Shown piece by piece: positions 34,872 to 43,400 of a stretch of 64,000 nucleotides of DNA. Where the stretch lies: contig NZ_MBTG01000001.1 of the NCBI RefSeq assembly GCF_002027705.1, forward strand, positions 1 through 64,000, written 5' to 3'. The position numbers were made by a program, and so were the translations under genes. The notes under the pieces were generated by a model. It made no database searches and was not told the DNA's origin. It saw nothing but the letters and a program-made list of their open reading frames with translations. How positions within the stretch are numbered: position 1 is the first letter of the stretch; every line of letters begins with the position of its first letter. The DNA comes from Paenibacillus ferrarius. Lineage in GTDB: Bacteria > Bacillota > Bacilli > Paenibacillales > NBRC-103111.

Positions 34872-35771
34872 CTACAATATACTAGAACTTCCATTCGTAT
34901 AATATTTTTTTACTGTCTTAGATTCAACATCAATAGAAGAAACTAAATTTAAATTAATTACATTGGTCTTAAAGTGAATTTGAATAGCTTTTAAAATATC
35001 TTTTTCATGAATTGTGAATCGCTCACAATTTGTTTTTCTTCTGTGGTATCCCAAGCAAATATATACCGCTTTTTTACGATGCATTTTTCCTCTAAAGTTA
35101 TTTGAACAATCTAAGCATTTGATAAAGGCGCTGAATATATATTTCGATGCTCTTTTTTTCTTTATTTTTATGGTTTTCACTTCTATGATTTTTTCTTTTT
35201 TTACTTTACTGGGTAGTTTTATTTTTTCAGGAAATCTATCTATGTAATCTTTGGATATATGTCTCCATGTTTTACCATAGTTTATTCTTGTAACAACGCC
35301 CTCTGGGTAATCTCTTGAAATTGATTTGACGGGTTCTCCAGAAACAATTCTTTCACATATGGTGATAGCTTCCTTATCAGTTATTGTAGCGTGTGGAGAC
35401 TTTTCTCCAGATTTAATTTTACTCAACCACTGTTTCTCTTCTTCAGTGCGCTTTACACCTAGACAACGGCCTGCTGTAGGACTGATATTATATCCATAAT
35501 TACGATTATAGCATTTTGTTAAATAAAAATAATATTGCTCTCTATCAATTAGATTGTTCACATCTTCAATAATTTCAATTATTGCAAATTCAAAATTTTC
35601 TTCTCTATACTTCAACCAAGCATGCTGTAAATGAGAGGAATGATGTTCTTTTTTATTTAGTTCTCTTATATGAGATTTCCATCTGACATGTATATCTTTA
35701 CTACTTCCAATATAGACTTTTCCGTTTTGTTTGTTCTCTATCTTATAAATTCCAGATATTATCTTGCTCAT
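34872..35771 (-). CDS. GIY-YIG endonuclease with recombinase-type zinc-ribbon C-terminus
   Basis: The 299-residue protein has three parts. Residues 5-90 are a GIY-YIG nuclease domain (SGIYKIENKQNGKVYIGSS, RWKSHIREL with the key arginine, and a catalytic glutamate candidate in IDREQYYF). Residues 105-175 resemble NUMOD-type DNA-binding repeats of homing endonucleases (SPHATITDKEA, GKTWRHIS). Residues 215-299 are a zinc ribbon (Cys219, Cys222, Cys239, Cys249) plus a LVSSIDVESKTVKKYYTNG tail. This last part parallels the small protein at 34245-34580. GGAGG lies seven bases before ATG 35771, so the in-frame ATG at 35777 is rejected. It is probably a free-standing homing endonuclease. Confidence 0.8.
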   Translation of the reverse strand: MSKIISGIYKIENKQNGKVYIGSSKDIHVRWKSHIRELNKKEHHSSHLQHAWLKYREENFEFAIIEIIEDVNNLIDREQYYFYLTKCYNRNYGYNISPTAGRCLGVKRTEEEKQWLSKIKSGEKSPHATITDKEAITICERIVSGEPVKSISRDYPEGVVTRINYGKTWRHISKDYIDRFPEKIKLPSKVKKEKIIEVKTIKIKKKRASKYIFSAFIKCLDCSNNFRGKMHRKKAVYICLGYHRRKTNCERFTIHEKDILKAIQIHFKTNVINLNLVSSIDVESKTVKKYYTNGSSSIL

Positions 35772-35790
35772 ATTCATCCTCCAAGTAATA

Positions 35791-35827
35791 AAAAAACCTT
35801 CAGACAGTGTTCATCCGAAGGTTTTTA
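35791..35827. terminator. Hairpin terminator
   Basis: AAAAACCTTC pairs with GAAGGTTTTT with A and T tracts on both sides. Confidence 0.7.
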
Positions 35828-35850
35828 AGTCAAATTAATATCAAGTAATA

Positions 35851-35893
35851 GTCGTTCAAACGACACCCCTGCTAACGCCAAAACGATACCCCT
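35851..35893. repeat. Palindrome plus near-identical 12-bp direct repeats, possible operator
   Basis: GTCGTTCAAACGAC (35851-35864) is a perfect 6-bp-arm palindrome. It overlaps AACGACACCCCT (35859-35870), repeated with one change as AACGATACCCCT (35882-35893), 23 bp apart. The site lies in the non-coding stretch between the GIY-YIG gene and the winged-helix gene and could bind a regulator. Confidence 0.4.
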
Positions 35894-35960
35894 AGAAATA
35901 CGGATAAACCCTTATACAACAAGGATCGAAGGAACTTTTGTGGTTTTGCGTGTTCTTACC

Positions 35961-36611
35961 TTATTTACCATCCACATTACGCTTAGTTATGTGAAATTTA
36001 TTATTTGAGTTATATATGGAGCTCTCGAACAATCTATATGTATCAACATCAATTATCCCACCAGAAGAAATTAAAAAAGGATTGAAATATACAATTCTTC
36101 TATTGGCGATTTGTTGTGTTTTGATGATTCCTTGCTTTTCCAATTCATTCAATGTCTTTCTTGTAACATTCTCTTTAACACCCATCATTTCTCCGAGCTT
36201 TTCAACTGTTGGATGCTCACTATTTACTACTATTGAGTTTGATGGAAAGTGTAAATAGTGCTGGAACCTAAACAAGAATATCTGTGCTCTGTCTGATAAA
36301 GCAACGTTTTCAAGTAGCCATCTCATATCAACTCTAAACACCTTATTAAAAGTATAGTTTTCTTTTATTTTTATACAGAAATATTTTGCACCATTTCTTG
36401 CTCTAATCAATCTTAAGTTTGAGTTAATTCCTAAGCTGTTCATAGTAGATATTGCTTCATAGAAATCGTCTAACTTTTGTTTTTCAATTGATTTTTTTAA
36501 GATTTCTTTTTGTATTATTTCGCCATCTGTATTGACAAACTGACCATCGATTAAGTGATATTCAGCATCTATTATAAACTCATCATTTTGTTCAATTATC
36601 TCTAAATCCAA
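35961..36611 (-). CDS. Winged-helix DNA-binding protein
   Basis: The 216-residue protein has a central charged region (VFRVDMRWLLENVALSDRAQIFLFRFQ) and a winged helix near residues 132-180 (PTVEKLGEMMGVKENVTRKTLNELEKQG, here split as EKLGEMMGVKE and RKTLNELEKQGII). The layout resembles phage or plasmid replication/regulatory proteins of the RepL or GntR-like type. The start is a TTG at 36611 with AAGGG upstream, fairly weak. It could regulate prophage genes near the attachment end. No repressor-type dimerisation domain is recognised. Confidence 0.65.
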   Translation of the reverse strand: MDLEIIEQNDEFIIDAEYHLIDGQFVNTDGEIIQKEILKKSIEKQKLDDFYEAISTMNSLGINSNLRLIRARNGAKYFCIKIKENYTFNKVFRVDMRWLLENVALSDRAQIFLFRFQHYLHFPSNSIVVNSEHPTVEKLGEMMGVKENVTRKTLNELEKQGIIKTQQIANRRIVYFNPFLISSGGIIDVDTYRLFESSIYNSNNKFHITKRNVDGK

Positions 36612-36652
36612 GTAATATCAAGCCCTTCTACAAGTCATATGTATTTTTATCT

Positions 36653-36874
36653 TTAAGCGTTAACTGCCATATCTTTAATGTCACGAAATGCAGATATGAA
36701 ACGCTTTAAAGTTGAGTCGTTCAAATACATATCTACAAGAGTTTTAACTTGATCATTTTTTTCAAAATAAAAAGTTGCTTTACCATTTTCTTTTTCGACT
36801 TTTAATATTTTCACGCCATTCGACTTCAAAAAGGCAGCAATGTTAAGGCTGAAAGTAGTATAATATTTATCCAT
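36653..36874 (-). CDS. DUF5659-like small phage protein
   Basis: The 73-residue protein reads MDKYYTTFSLNIAAFLKSNGV with a FYFEKNDQVKTLVDMY strand-helix core. It recalls the small DUF5659 proteins of Firmicute phages. GGAGTG lies nine bases before the ATG. Its function is unknown. It probably shares a transcript with the winged-helix gene. Confidence 0.65.
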   Translation of the reverse strand: MDKYYTTFSLNIAAFLKSNGVKILKVEKENGKATFYFEKNDQVKTLVDMYLNDSTLKRFISAFRDIKDMAVNA

Positions 36875-36999
36875 GTAATATCACTCCAATAAATTATTTG
36901 TGTTCGAAGAAAATCAATTATCGAATTCACGCCAATCTCTGATTGGTGGGAATGACAAGGAACGGGCTCATCGTTCCGCGTCAGGCACTTGACCTATAA

Positions 37000-37039
37000 A
37001 AACAAAAAGAAAAGGGACTCCTATAACTCAGGAATCCCC
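37000..37039 (-). terminator. Terminator downstream of the papain-like protease gene
   Basis: On the minus strand GGGATTCCT pairs with AGGAGTCCC, followed by TTTTCTTTTTG. Confidence 0.7.
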
Positions 37040-37074
37040 AATTAATAAAACCACGATTTTATTATCGATTTAAT

Positions 37075-37827
37075 TTATTTAGCTACCCACATGTCAGTCA
37101 CATAACGCCCTATAAAATCCATTGGAATGTAAAGATAGCCGTTGTCTCCAAAGTTTTGTCCATAACTATTACGAACAATCATGTATTCTTTGTCGTATAT
37201 TTTCTTCCATCCCATTATTAGCATAGCATGGTAGCCAATGATACTTTCCTTAGTCTTATCAGGTAGTGGAACAAACCCAGTATTCTTTACTTCGTCATAC
37301 TCAAAACTATTCCAAACTTCAATACCAAGTACTACAGGACAACCCTCTGATAGGGCAGATTTCAACTGTGTAACGGTCATGATTCTATGATAGTCATTTA
37401 TTTTGTAATCCGCGGCGTCCTTCTCTGCTTCTCGTGAAGGAAGTACCTTATACTTTGATATATCATAAGGAAAAAACGATTCTCTGCATACTCCGATTTG
37501 TTGGGCTATTCTCAATCCGTTACGAATTGAGATTCCAGAATCCCAATCAATTGTTCCTTCGGTCTCACGTGTTTTATAGTAAAGGAAAAGTTGAGACAAG
37601 TAAAAATAGTAATGAGAAGGAGTGTTTTGTTTCATCCAATACATCATAAGTTCAGTAATTGAAAATATGGCACATGCGCCTAAGTTGAGTTGATCAAAAA
37701 TCTCAGGAATGTCCTTGGAACGTAAATCAATTTCTTTAAACTCGCTGTTCGATCCACTTGCCATATAAATGTAATCACGCGAATCAACTTGATCTGGTTT
37801 AAGTAAATACTGTCTTTCAGAATTCAT
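37075..37827 (-). CDS. C1-family papain-like cysteine protease
   Basis: The 250-residue protein keeps the papain active site: oxyanion Gln46 and nucleophile Cys52 in FDQLNLGACAIFS, His200 in IIGYHAMLIMGW, and Asn220 in VRNSYGQNFGDNGYLYIP. The start contains VDSRDYIY, as in phage and bacterial C1 peptidases made without a long propeptide. There is no signal peptide, so it acts in the cytoplasm, in the virion, or after lysis. It lies between two terminators beside the endolysin gene. A role in virion processing, host takeover or superinfection is open. Confidence 0.85.
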   Translation of the reverse strand: MNSERQYLLKPDQVDSRDYIYMASGSNSEFKEIDLRSKDIPEIFDQLNLGACAIFSITELMMYWMKQNTPSHYYFYLSQLFLYYKTRETEGTIDWDSGISIRNGLRIAQQIGVCRESFFPYDISKYKVLPSREAEKDAADYKINDYHRIMTVTQLKSALSEGCPVVLGIEVWNSFEYDEVKNTGFVPLPDKTKESIIGYHAMLIMGWKKIYDKEYMIVRNSYGQNFGDNGYLYIPMDFIGRYVTDMWVAK

Positions 37828-37849
37828 ATTAATTTTACAGTCCTCTCAT

Positions 37850-37886
37850 AATAAAAAAAGAGCCACAGAATTTATCTGTGACTCCA
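37850..37886 (-). terminator. Terminator of the lysis operon
   Basis: On the minus strand GAGTCACAGA pairs with TCTGTGGCTC, followed by seven T residues; it lies just beyond the endolysin stop. Confidence 0.85.
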
Positions 37887-37891
37887 TATTT

Positions 37892-38566
37892 TTAAGCATT
37901 TTTCCGTCTGCGCTCATCAATTAGCACTTTAAGTAAAATCAAATCCTTATATGTCAACGTTTTATCTCTCACTGCTTGAACCCATTTCCACTTATCAATG
38001 ATCTTGTCATTATAGGCATCACCCAAATATGCATCTAACTCATCCCATGCCCATTGATCATATTCCAGTACTTTATTCATATCATCTTCATCCTTTACAG
38101 TTTCAACTAATTCAGGTAGTTTTGCACCATTCCTCAAGTCATTAATACTCAAACCAAAACTCATCTCAAAATGTGGATAATCTACAATTCCTTCTCTTTC
38201 ATAAGTCCAATCTCCACCCCAGACAAATCCAAGGCCTTTACCAATTGCTCCGACTCTAAGCCACTTGTCATTAACAGTCCACACTACATTAATACCATCA
38301 TCAGCTAAAAGGCAGAAATCCAGAGCTACCCCATAGTTGTGCATCGAATATCCAGCCCTAGCATTCGTCACAATTGCACCTGCTGTTGTTCTACCTTGAG
38401 CATATAAGGCTGCTTGTTCTTCAAATGTGCGTAATCCTTGAACTATAACAATGTTGATACCTTCATTAAACGCCGCGGTAATGAGTTGACGAGTCTTAGT
38501 TGCTACAATAGAATGAAGTTTAACAACTCTTGCTTCACTCTTAGCTAAAAGCTGTGATAGTTGCAT
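37892..38566 (-). CDS. Endolysin, M15 L-alanyl-D-glutamate peptidase type
   Basis: The 224-residue protein has the zinc-binding set of VanY/CwlK-like M15 peptidases: His76 and Asp83 in SMHNYGVALDF, and His132 in DYPHFEMSF. A GLRTFEEQAALYAQGRT block precedes them. Residues 145-224 are a separate charged, Trp/Tyr-containing segment that may bind cell wall. It cuts peptidoglycan cross-links or stem peptides at lysis. The holin gene is six bases upstream, and a terminator follows. Confidence 0.9.
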   Translation of the reverse strand: MQLSQLLAKSEARVVKLHSIVATKTRQLITAAFNEGINIVIVQGLRTFEEQAALYAQGRTTAGAIVTNARAGYSMHNYGVALDFCLLADDGINVVWTVNDKWLRVGAIGKGLGFVWGGDWTYEREGIVDYPHFEMSFGLSINDLRNGAKLPELVETVKDEDDMNKVLEYDQWAWDELDAYLGDAYNDKIIDKWKWVQAVRDKTLTYKDLILLKVLIDERRRKNA

Positions 38567-38572
38567 AACTAA

Positions 38573-38785
38573 TCACACCTTACCCTTGAATAAAGAAACG
38601 ATTAACTTACTATCCAAAGTAATACCAAACACAAGGGTCGCTACAGCGCTCACTACATCTGCCCAAAATTCCAATTCAGCTTCAGGTAACTCATACCCAA
38701 AATGTCCAGAAATTTTATTGGAAATGCCTAAAATAATAAATAGAAGTGAAACGTAACGTAGCACTTTAACTTTATCTATATTCAT
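38573..38785 (-). CDS. Holin
   Basis: The 70-residue protein has two hydrophobic helices (VLRYVSLLFIILGISNKI and WADVVSAVATLVFGITL) and a basic C-terminus. Its size, topology and place before the endolysin gene fit a class II phage holin that permeabilises the membrane for lysis. An AGGAG-like site precedes the ATG. Confidence 0.8.
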   Translation of the reverse strand: MNIDKVKVLRYVSLLFIILGISNKISGHFGYELPEAELEFWADVVSAVATLVFGITLDSKLIVSLFKGKV

Positions 38786-38799
38786 TTTTCATTCTCCTT

Positions 38800-39120
38800 T
38801 TATTTATAAATAGCAATGATGGCTACAACAACAGCAGCTAGTGATGGCAGTATACTTAGCCAAACAGGAAGGTTATTTTTATTTGATTGTTTCTCTGATC
38901 TGATATCGACGATGGCTTTTTGTAATCCGTCAATTTTATCATCACGCAACCTGAACTTTTCATCCAATAATACTGTTGTTACAAAATTTTCTTCACGACG
39001 ATCTAATTTCTCCTCAAGACGAGTAAATGATTTTGTGAGTGAAGCCATTCCATCCAATACATTTTTTAATTGTGTCTCAACGATTGCTAAACGTTCACTC
39101 TCAGTTAATTCATTTCCCAT
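38800..39120 (-). CDS. XhlA/hemolysin-like lysis accessory protein
   Basis: The 106-residue protein has a coiled-coil N-terminal part (LAIVETQLKNVLDGMASLTK, LEEKLDRREE) and one C-terminal membrane helix (LSILPSLAAVVVAIIAIY). XhlA of phage PBSX has this layout and helps the holin. GAAGGTGTG precedes ATG 39120, so an upstream in-frame TTG is not used. It is followed by holin and endolysin. Confidence 0.75.
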   Translation of the reverse strand: MGNELTESERLAIVETQLKNVLDGMASLTKSFTRLEEKLDRREENFVTTVLLDEKFRLRDDKIDGLQKAIVDIRSEKQSNKNNLPVWLSILPSLAAVVVAIIAIYK

Positions 39121-39170
39121 TGATTTCACACCTTCCAAATACTCGTATATCCTTCAATTTACTCTATATT

Positions 39171-39647
39171 TCAAGCTTGTTTTTCCAATGAAATTCTACT
39201 TTTATTGGCTTTATCTAATCCTTCGATGATATCTTCTGGTGTAATTGAGTCATTCAAAAAACTCATCTCGGGTAATTCGAGTAAGCCACGTAAGACCAGT
39301 TCACTACATATATCTTTGTTGTAGTTATTCCATAGATGCCTATTCTTACTAAAGCCTAGAATGTATAACAAAATCCCAAGTATTCTTCCATAATCGTAAT
39401 CTCGATTAGTTTGATCCAACAAAAAAGAAATTAGATTCAATCTCTCTTTGTCAGTAATATTTAGTTGGATAATTCTAAAATCCTTATAACGATTTTTTCT
39501 AACCTTGACTGGTCTAAAGAAATTGGATTCGATTAGATAGTGTTCGCTAACGATTACACCCACATGACTCCAATTGCTTTTTGTTAGTTTTCTAATTATC
39601 CAAGACAGAGGACTTTTTGAGCGTACAAAAATGATGTCTCCAATCAT
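39171..39647 (-). CDS. Permuted papain-like (YiiX/NlpC-P60 superfamily) protein
   Basis: The protein has about 158 residues. It begins MIGDIIFVRSKSPLSWIIR, then SNWSHVGVIV with the catalytic-type His, and later DICSELVLRG with the Cys. This His-before-Cys order marks permuted papain-fold proteins such as YiiX/LRAT-like hydrolases. The frame opens further upstream to 39683, but family proteins begin at the GDII strand and the preceding gene's stop is at 39655. It may act on peptidoglycan or lipids; the substrate is unknown. Confidence 0.75.
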   Translation of the reverse strand: MIGDIIFVRSKSPLSWIIRKLTKSNWSHVGVIVSEHYLIESNFFRPVKVRKNRYKDFRIIQLNITDKERLNLISFLLDQTNRDYDYGRILGILLYILGFSKNRHLWNNYNKDICSELVLRGLLELPEMSFLNDSITPEDIIEGLDKANKSRISLEKQA

Positions 39648-39654
39648 TTTAGAA

Positions 39655-40182
39655 TTACCACTGAATAGCATTAACGTCTTCATTTGTTTCCGCTACTGTG
39701 ACTTGTTCTTTAAGTGTCCAATACTTTGCAATATTATTATTTTTATGAGTAAGTCCATCACCAAACACCTGCTTGAACTGATTAAAAGTATGAGGGTGAG
39801 GTGATCCAGATGCTTTCCAAATGATTGGTTCAGTTACTAATCCTGCTGTGATTGCGTTTAACATGCCACCGAGGTTTATCTGATCGTCAGTGCCGAATTC
39901 ATATGAATTAGAAGAACCTAGAGCATCTGACCTAAATCCAGCAAGAATAGCTGCATTACATGCTGAATTAAGCTCATTAATTTTACGTTGTTTTAGATCT
40001 GCAGGTTCTGGAGTTTGCGCAGGAGTCCAAATGCCATCATCGTAGATGTCTCTAGGGTTTACGTTTTGATCTTCAGTTAGGGGGATCATGTGATCAGCAA
40101 TGACCTCTCCCAACAAGTAAGATACACCCACGCAAACGCCTGTCGCCAAGTCTATTTGTGCATATTTATAATAACCATCCAT
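39655..40182 (-). CDS. DUF4376-type tail fibre-associated protein
   Basis: The 175-residue protein has a short N-terminal strand region (YYKYAQIDLATGVCVGVSYL) and a DUF4376-like domain: LKQRKINELNSACNAAILAGF, SDALGSSNSYEFGTDDQINL and ASGSPHPHTFNQFKQV. Such proteins usually follow tail fibre genes in siphoviruses. AAAGGAG precedes the ATG. It probably contributes to the fibre or its assembly. Confidence 0.8.
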   Translation of the reverse strand: MDGYYKYAQIDLATGVCVGVSYLLGEVIADHMIPLTEDQNVNPRDIYDDGIWTPAQTPEPADLKQRKINELNSACNAAILAGFRSDALGSSNSYEFGTDDQINLGGMLNAITAGLVTEPIIWKASGSPHPHTFNQFKQVFGDGLTHKNNNIAKYWTLKEQVTVAETNEDVNAIQW

Positions 40183-40201
40183 GTTGTATGCTCCTTTCTA
40201 T

Positions 40202-40432
40202 TTAGTAGAACTCAACTACTTGCCAAGCAGGGTTGGCATTACCTGTACTTCCACCTGCGGGAGAGAATTGTAGCGTTGTTTCGCTAGTTAGTGATACCCT
40301 GTATGGGGCTGCGCTTTCGCTGTTCATCGATCCAAAGTTATTTGCAATCATAAATGATTTTGTGAGATTTACGGATGTTATTGTCACTGTGGAGTTAGCA
40401 TATGACGCTACGCCCCTTTGTACGTTTATCAT
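40202..40432 (-). CDS. Stand-alone copy of the tail-fibre tip module
   Basis: The 76-residue protein reads VQRGVASYANSTVTITSVN, NNFGSMNSESAAPYR and AWQVVEFY. It parallels the last 75 residues of the large fibre immediately upstream (VQRGITG..., NNFGSMRSDTYAPYR, AWEVVEFY), with about half the positions alike by eye. AAAGGGG lies before the ATG, 15 bp after the fibre stop. It looks like a tandem duplicate of the receptor-facing tip and could trimerise with the fibre or be a recombination donor. Confidence 0.8.
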   Translation of the reverse strand: MINVQRGVASYANSTVTITSVNLTKSFMIANNFGSMNSESAAPYRVSLTSETTLQFSPAGGSTGNANPAWQVVEFY

Positions 40433-40447
40433 ACTTTATGCCCCTTT

Positions 40448-43400
40448 CTAGTAGAACTCTACTACTTCCCAAGCGAGGTTGCCGCTCCCTATATTTCCTG
40501 CCGCATTTCCGATTGCCAGTGTTGTCGGGCTAGTTAATACAGCCCTGTACGGGGCGTAAGTGTCAGACCTCATGCTACCGAAGTTATTGAAAGTAACGAA
40601 CGACTTTGACATATTAACCGCTGAGATAGTCACCGTGGTATCTGCTGCTCCTGTGATTCCCCTTTGAACACCCTTAATGCCGCCTGCACCCTGCCATGTT
40701 GACCCGTTGTAAAATTCAACATAACCGTTTGTTGTACGCATTCTGCCATCATCCCATAGCCTATTACCCGCATATTCTAAGATGCCTGTATCCAACAAAC
40801 GCAAGGTTTTTCCCGATACCTGATTGTGAATCCACAACCCATTTACAGCGCCCGATGATCCAATAGAATCGACGAACCCTTTGCGTGTTGTTCCTGCCGC
40901 GTTCCAAAATTCAACTCCGATATCCAAGGGAGCATCTGCTCTAAATTTTATACTCCCTGTCATGTCCCCACCAGTTATAGGTAAAGCCGCGTCAGCCGTC
41001 GCTTTTGCGGCATCAACCATTTGCTTAGTAGCAGCACCAAGAGCGGTCGTTGGATTCGCGGAAAGAATAACATCTCCTGTAAACTTTGGATTGTTGATGG
41101 GGGCTTTTAAAGCATCAGAAGTCATTACGTCATATATCTTTCTAGCAACGATCTCATTGGCGCTAATCCTTGCATCTGCGTCAGCTTGATTTATTGCTAA
41201 TTGGTCGACAACGGTTTTTAAGTTGCTTGCCACCTCACCGTTTACCACTTGTACTGGAGCAGATAATAGATACTGGTCAAGGGCTGTGTATGAGACTTCA
41301 TAGGTTGCAGTGGGGTCAAAATTTGGAGTAGGAATACGCATTGTGTACTTGCCGTTTGAATAGGCGTCAGAAAATATAATCCACTGATCATCCCGTTTAC
41401 CATTTTTGTATATAGAAAGTACTTTATCAACCCTATTTTTAAGCTTTGAACTACCAATATCGCCAGCATTTATATAGGAATTACCGTTTACATGTACATA
41501 AGGATTAGCCTTCTCGCGAACAACACCCCCTTGCCCTACTTCTATCTGATTCAATCCCTCATGCAGACTCATTCCTGCATCTACTTGGATTTCTTCAAAT
41601 GTTGGTGTAGCTAGTTGATATGATAGTTTGTAAGGTTTCCAAGTAGTAAAACTAGAAGCGTAAGTAATAGGGAGTGTTGCTACTGCATTTGTCGATCCTG
41701 AAATAGCAAGCCAAACCCTACCACCAACACCGTCATATTTTGCACCCCAATCAGTGTCCTTCGCCATTCTCCAACCATAGAAATACGCTTGTATCTCTGC
41801 TGTTGATGGTGTATATGTCTCACCCCAACCGCTGTCTGTGTCGGCAATAGATATGAGAATCTTACCAGTAGCTGCATGACCATTGTCGTATAAAACCGCG
41901 TAATCGGAAGTAGTCGCTGCCCCGTTATCGGATTTAAGAATCTTTCCATCGTATTTAACAACATTATAAATATCATTAGTGTATCCATTGGGTTTATTTA
42001 CAGAGCCAATTGTTATATTTATTCCCTTGTATCCTGTGAAATCAGCGCCAAAAGCCGCCGCCAAACTACCATCAAGCACCGTGTCCTTGAAACGCTTCTC
42101 AACAAAGTATTTCCCATCACGCTTGAACAACGTGTCATATACTGTACCATCCACGGATGACGCCAGTTGTACGTTAGGGAATGCAAGCATATCGTCGTTA
42201 CGTGGTTTGAATGACTTGGCTGTTGAACCAAGGTTAAGCATCGGGTTAGAGAACGTGTACGTGCCTATTGTCGCTGTATTTTGTAGCACGACACGTATAC
42301 TCTTTGTTCCGATGGGTGTTGTAAAATTAAGTGCATAACTTACGCTAATAACACTATTATTTACGTCCAGAAAATCAAATTGCGCATATGTGTTTGTTGG
42401 GAGAGTTCCTGAATACGTATAAGTTGTATTTTCTAAACTCGGTATTATGACTGTCGATGATTGATTACCAGCCGTTCCGTTTAGCGTTAACTTGTAAGGT
42501 TCGATAGCCACCGCATTAGCATGTAATGCCCACTCATTAAACGGTGGTATCAAGTTTTCACCATATTTAATTACATAAGGTGCATTAACATGTTTTACAT
42601 CATCTACGTATGGATATTTAGCGGCTATGTATGCCTGAGCCGCTACTACAGTCATGGCGTCGATAGCTATTTTCTCAGCTGCTGTGATTTCGTATAACCT
42701 AACGCCGTCCATAGCAGCTTTTTTCCCTGTCGTTCCTGCGATATTAAGGAAAGCATAAACAGATGTTTCAGAACCCAAGTCAGCAGGGGCTAAAGTAGTG
42801 TAGCACAATGAAAAACTTACCGTAGGGACACCGTTGGCTGTTTTAATTGTTGTGTTATTACTGCCTTTTGTTACAAGTAGTGATACATTAGTAGCATCAA
42901 TATTTCTAATATCAGCCGCCATTAAATAGTACTTAGTGTTGTTTACCGCTTTGGGCTGTGAAATGTAAATGGCACCTGTAGCACTTGTTAATGTTGCCAC
43001 AATGCTATTTGCTCCTACGGTTTTATTTATGGAATCAAAAGCGAGTGTTACTGTAGCAGTTGTCCATTTACTTAAATCCTCACAATTACCATCACGCCCT
43101 AGTAAGTTAACGAGTGTATTTCCCACGATATTCAGAACATTATATGGACTTGTCTTTGAGGCTGAAACGACTTGTTGCCCATTAACCAGATTCATAGATG
43201 TAGCAGTAGGATTAGCAAACACTTGATCATAATAATTTTCAAATTCAACAATCCATTTTGACCCATCTGAAACCAAAGTTATATCTGCGTACTGATTTGC
43301 TAAGGTTTTTGAGGATATCCCATCAATTGTCTGTGAAGATGTTGTAACAATGTTTACTACTCCTAGACCACTATCTGCTTTTTTAATTGTGAAAAGAATT

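Noticed and set aside
40881..42338. Plus-strand open frames over the fibre gene
   Set aside because: They are antisense shadows without ribosome sites in a region where all phage genes run on the minus strand.
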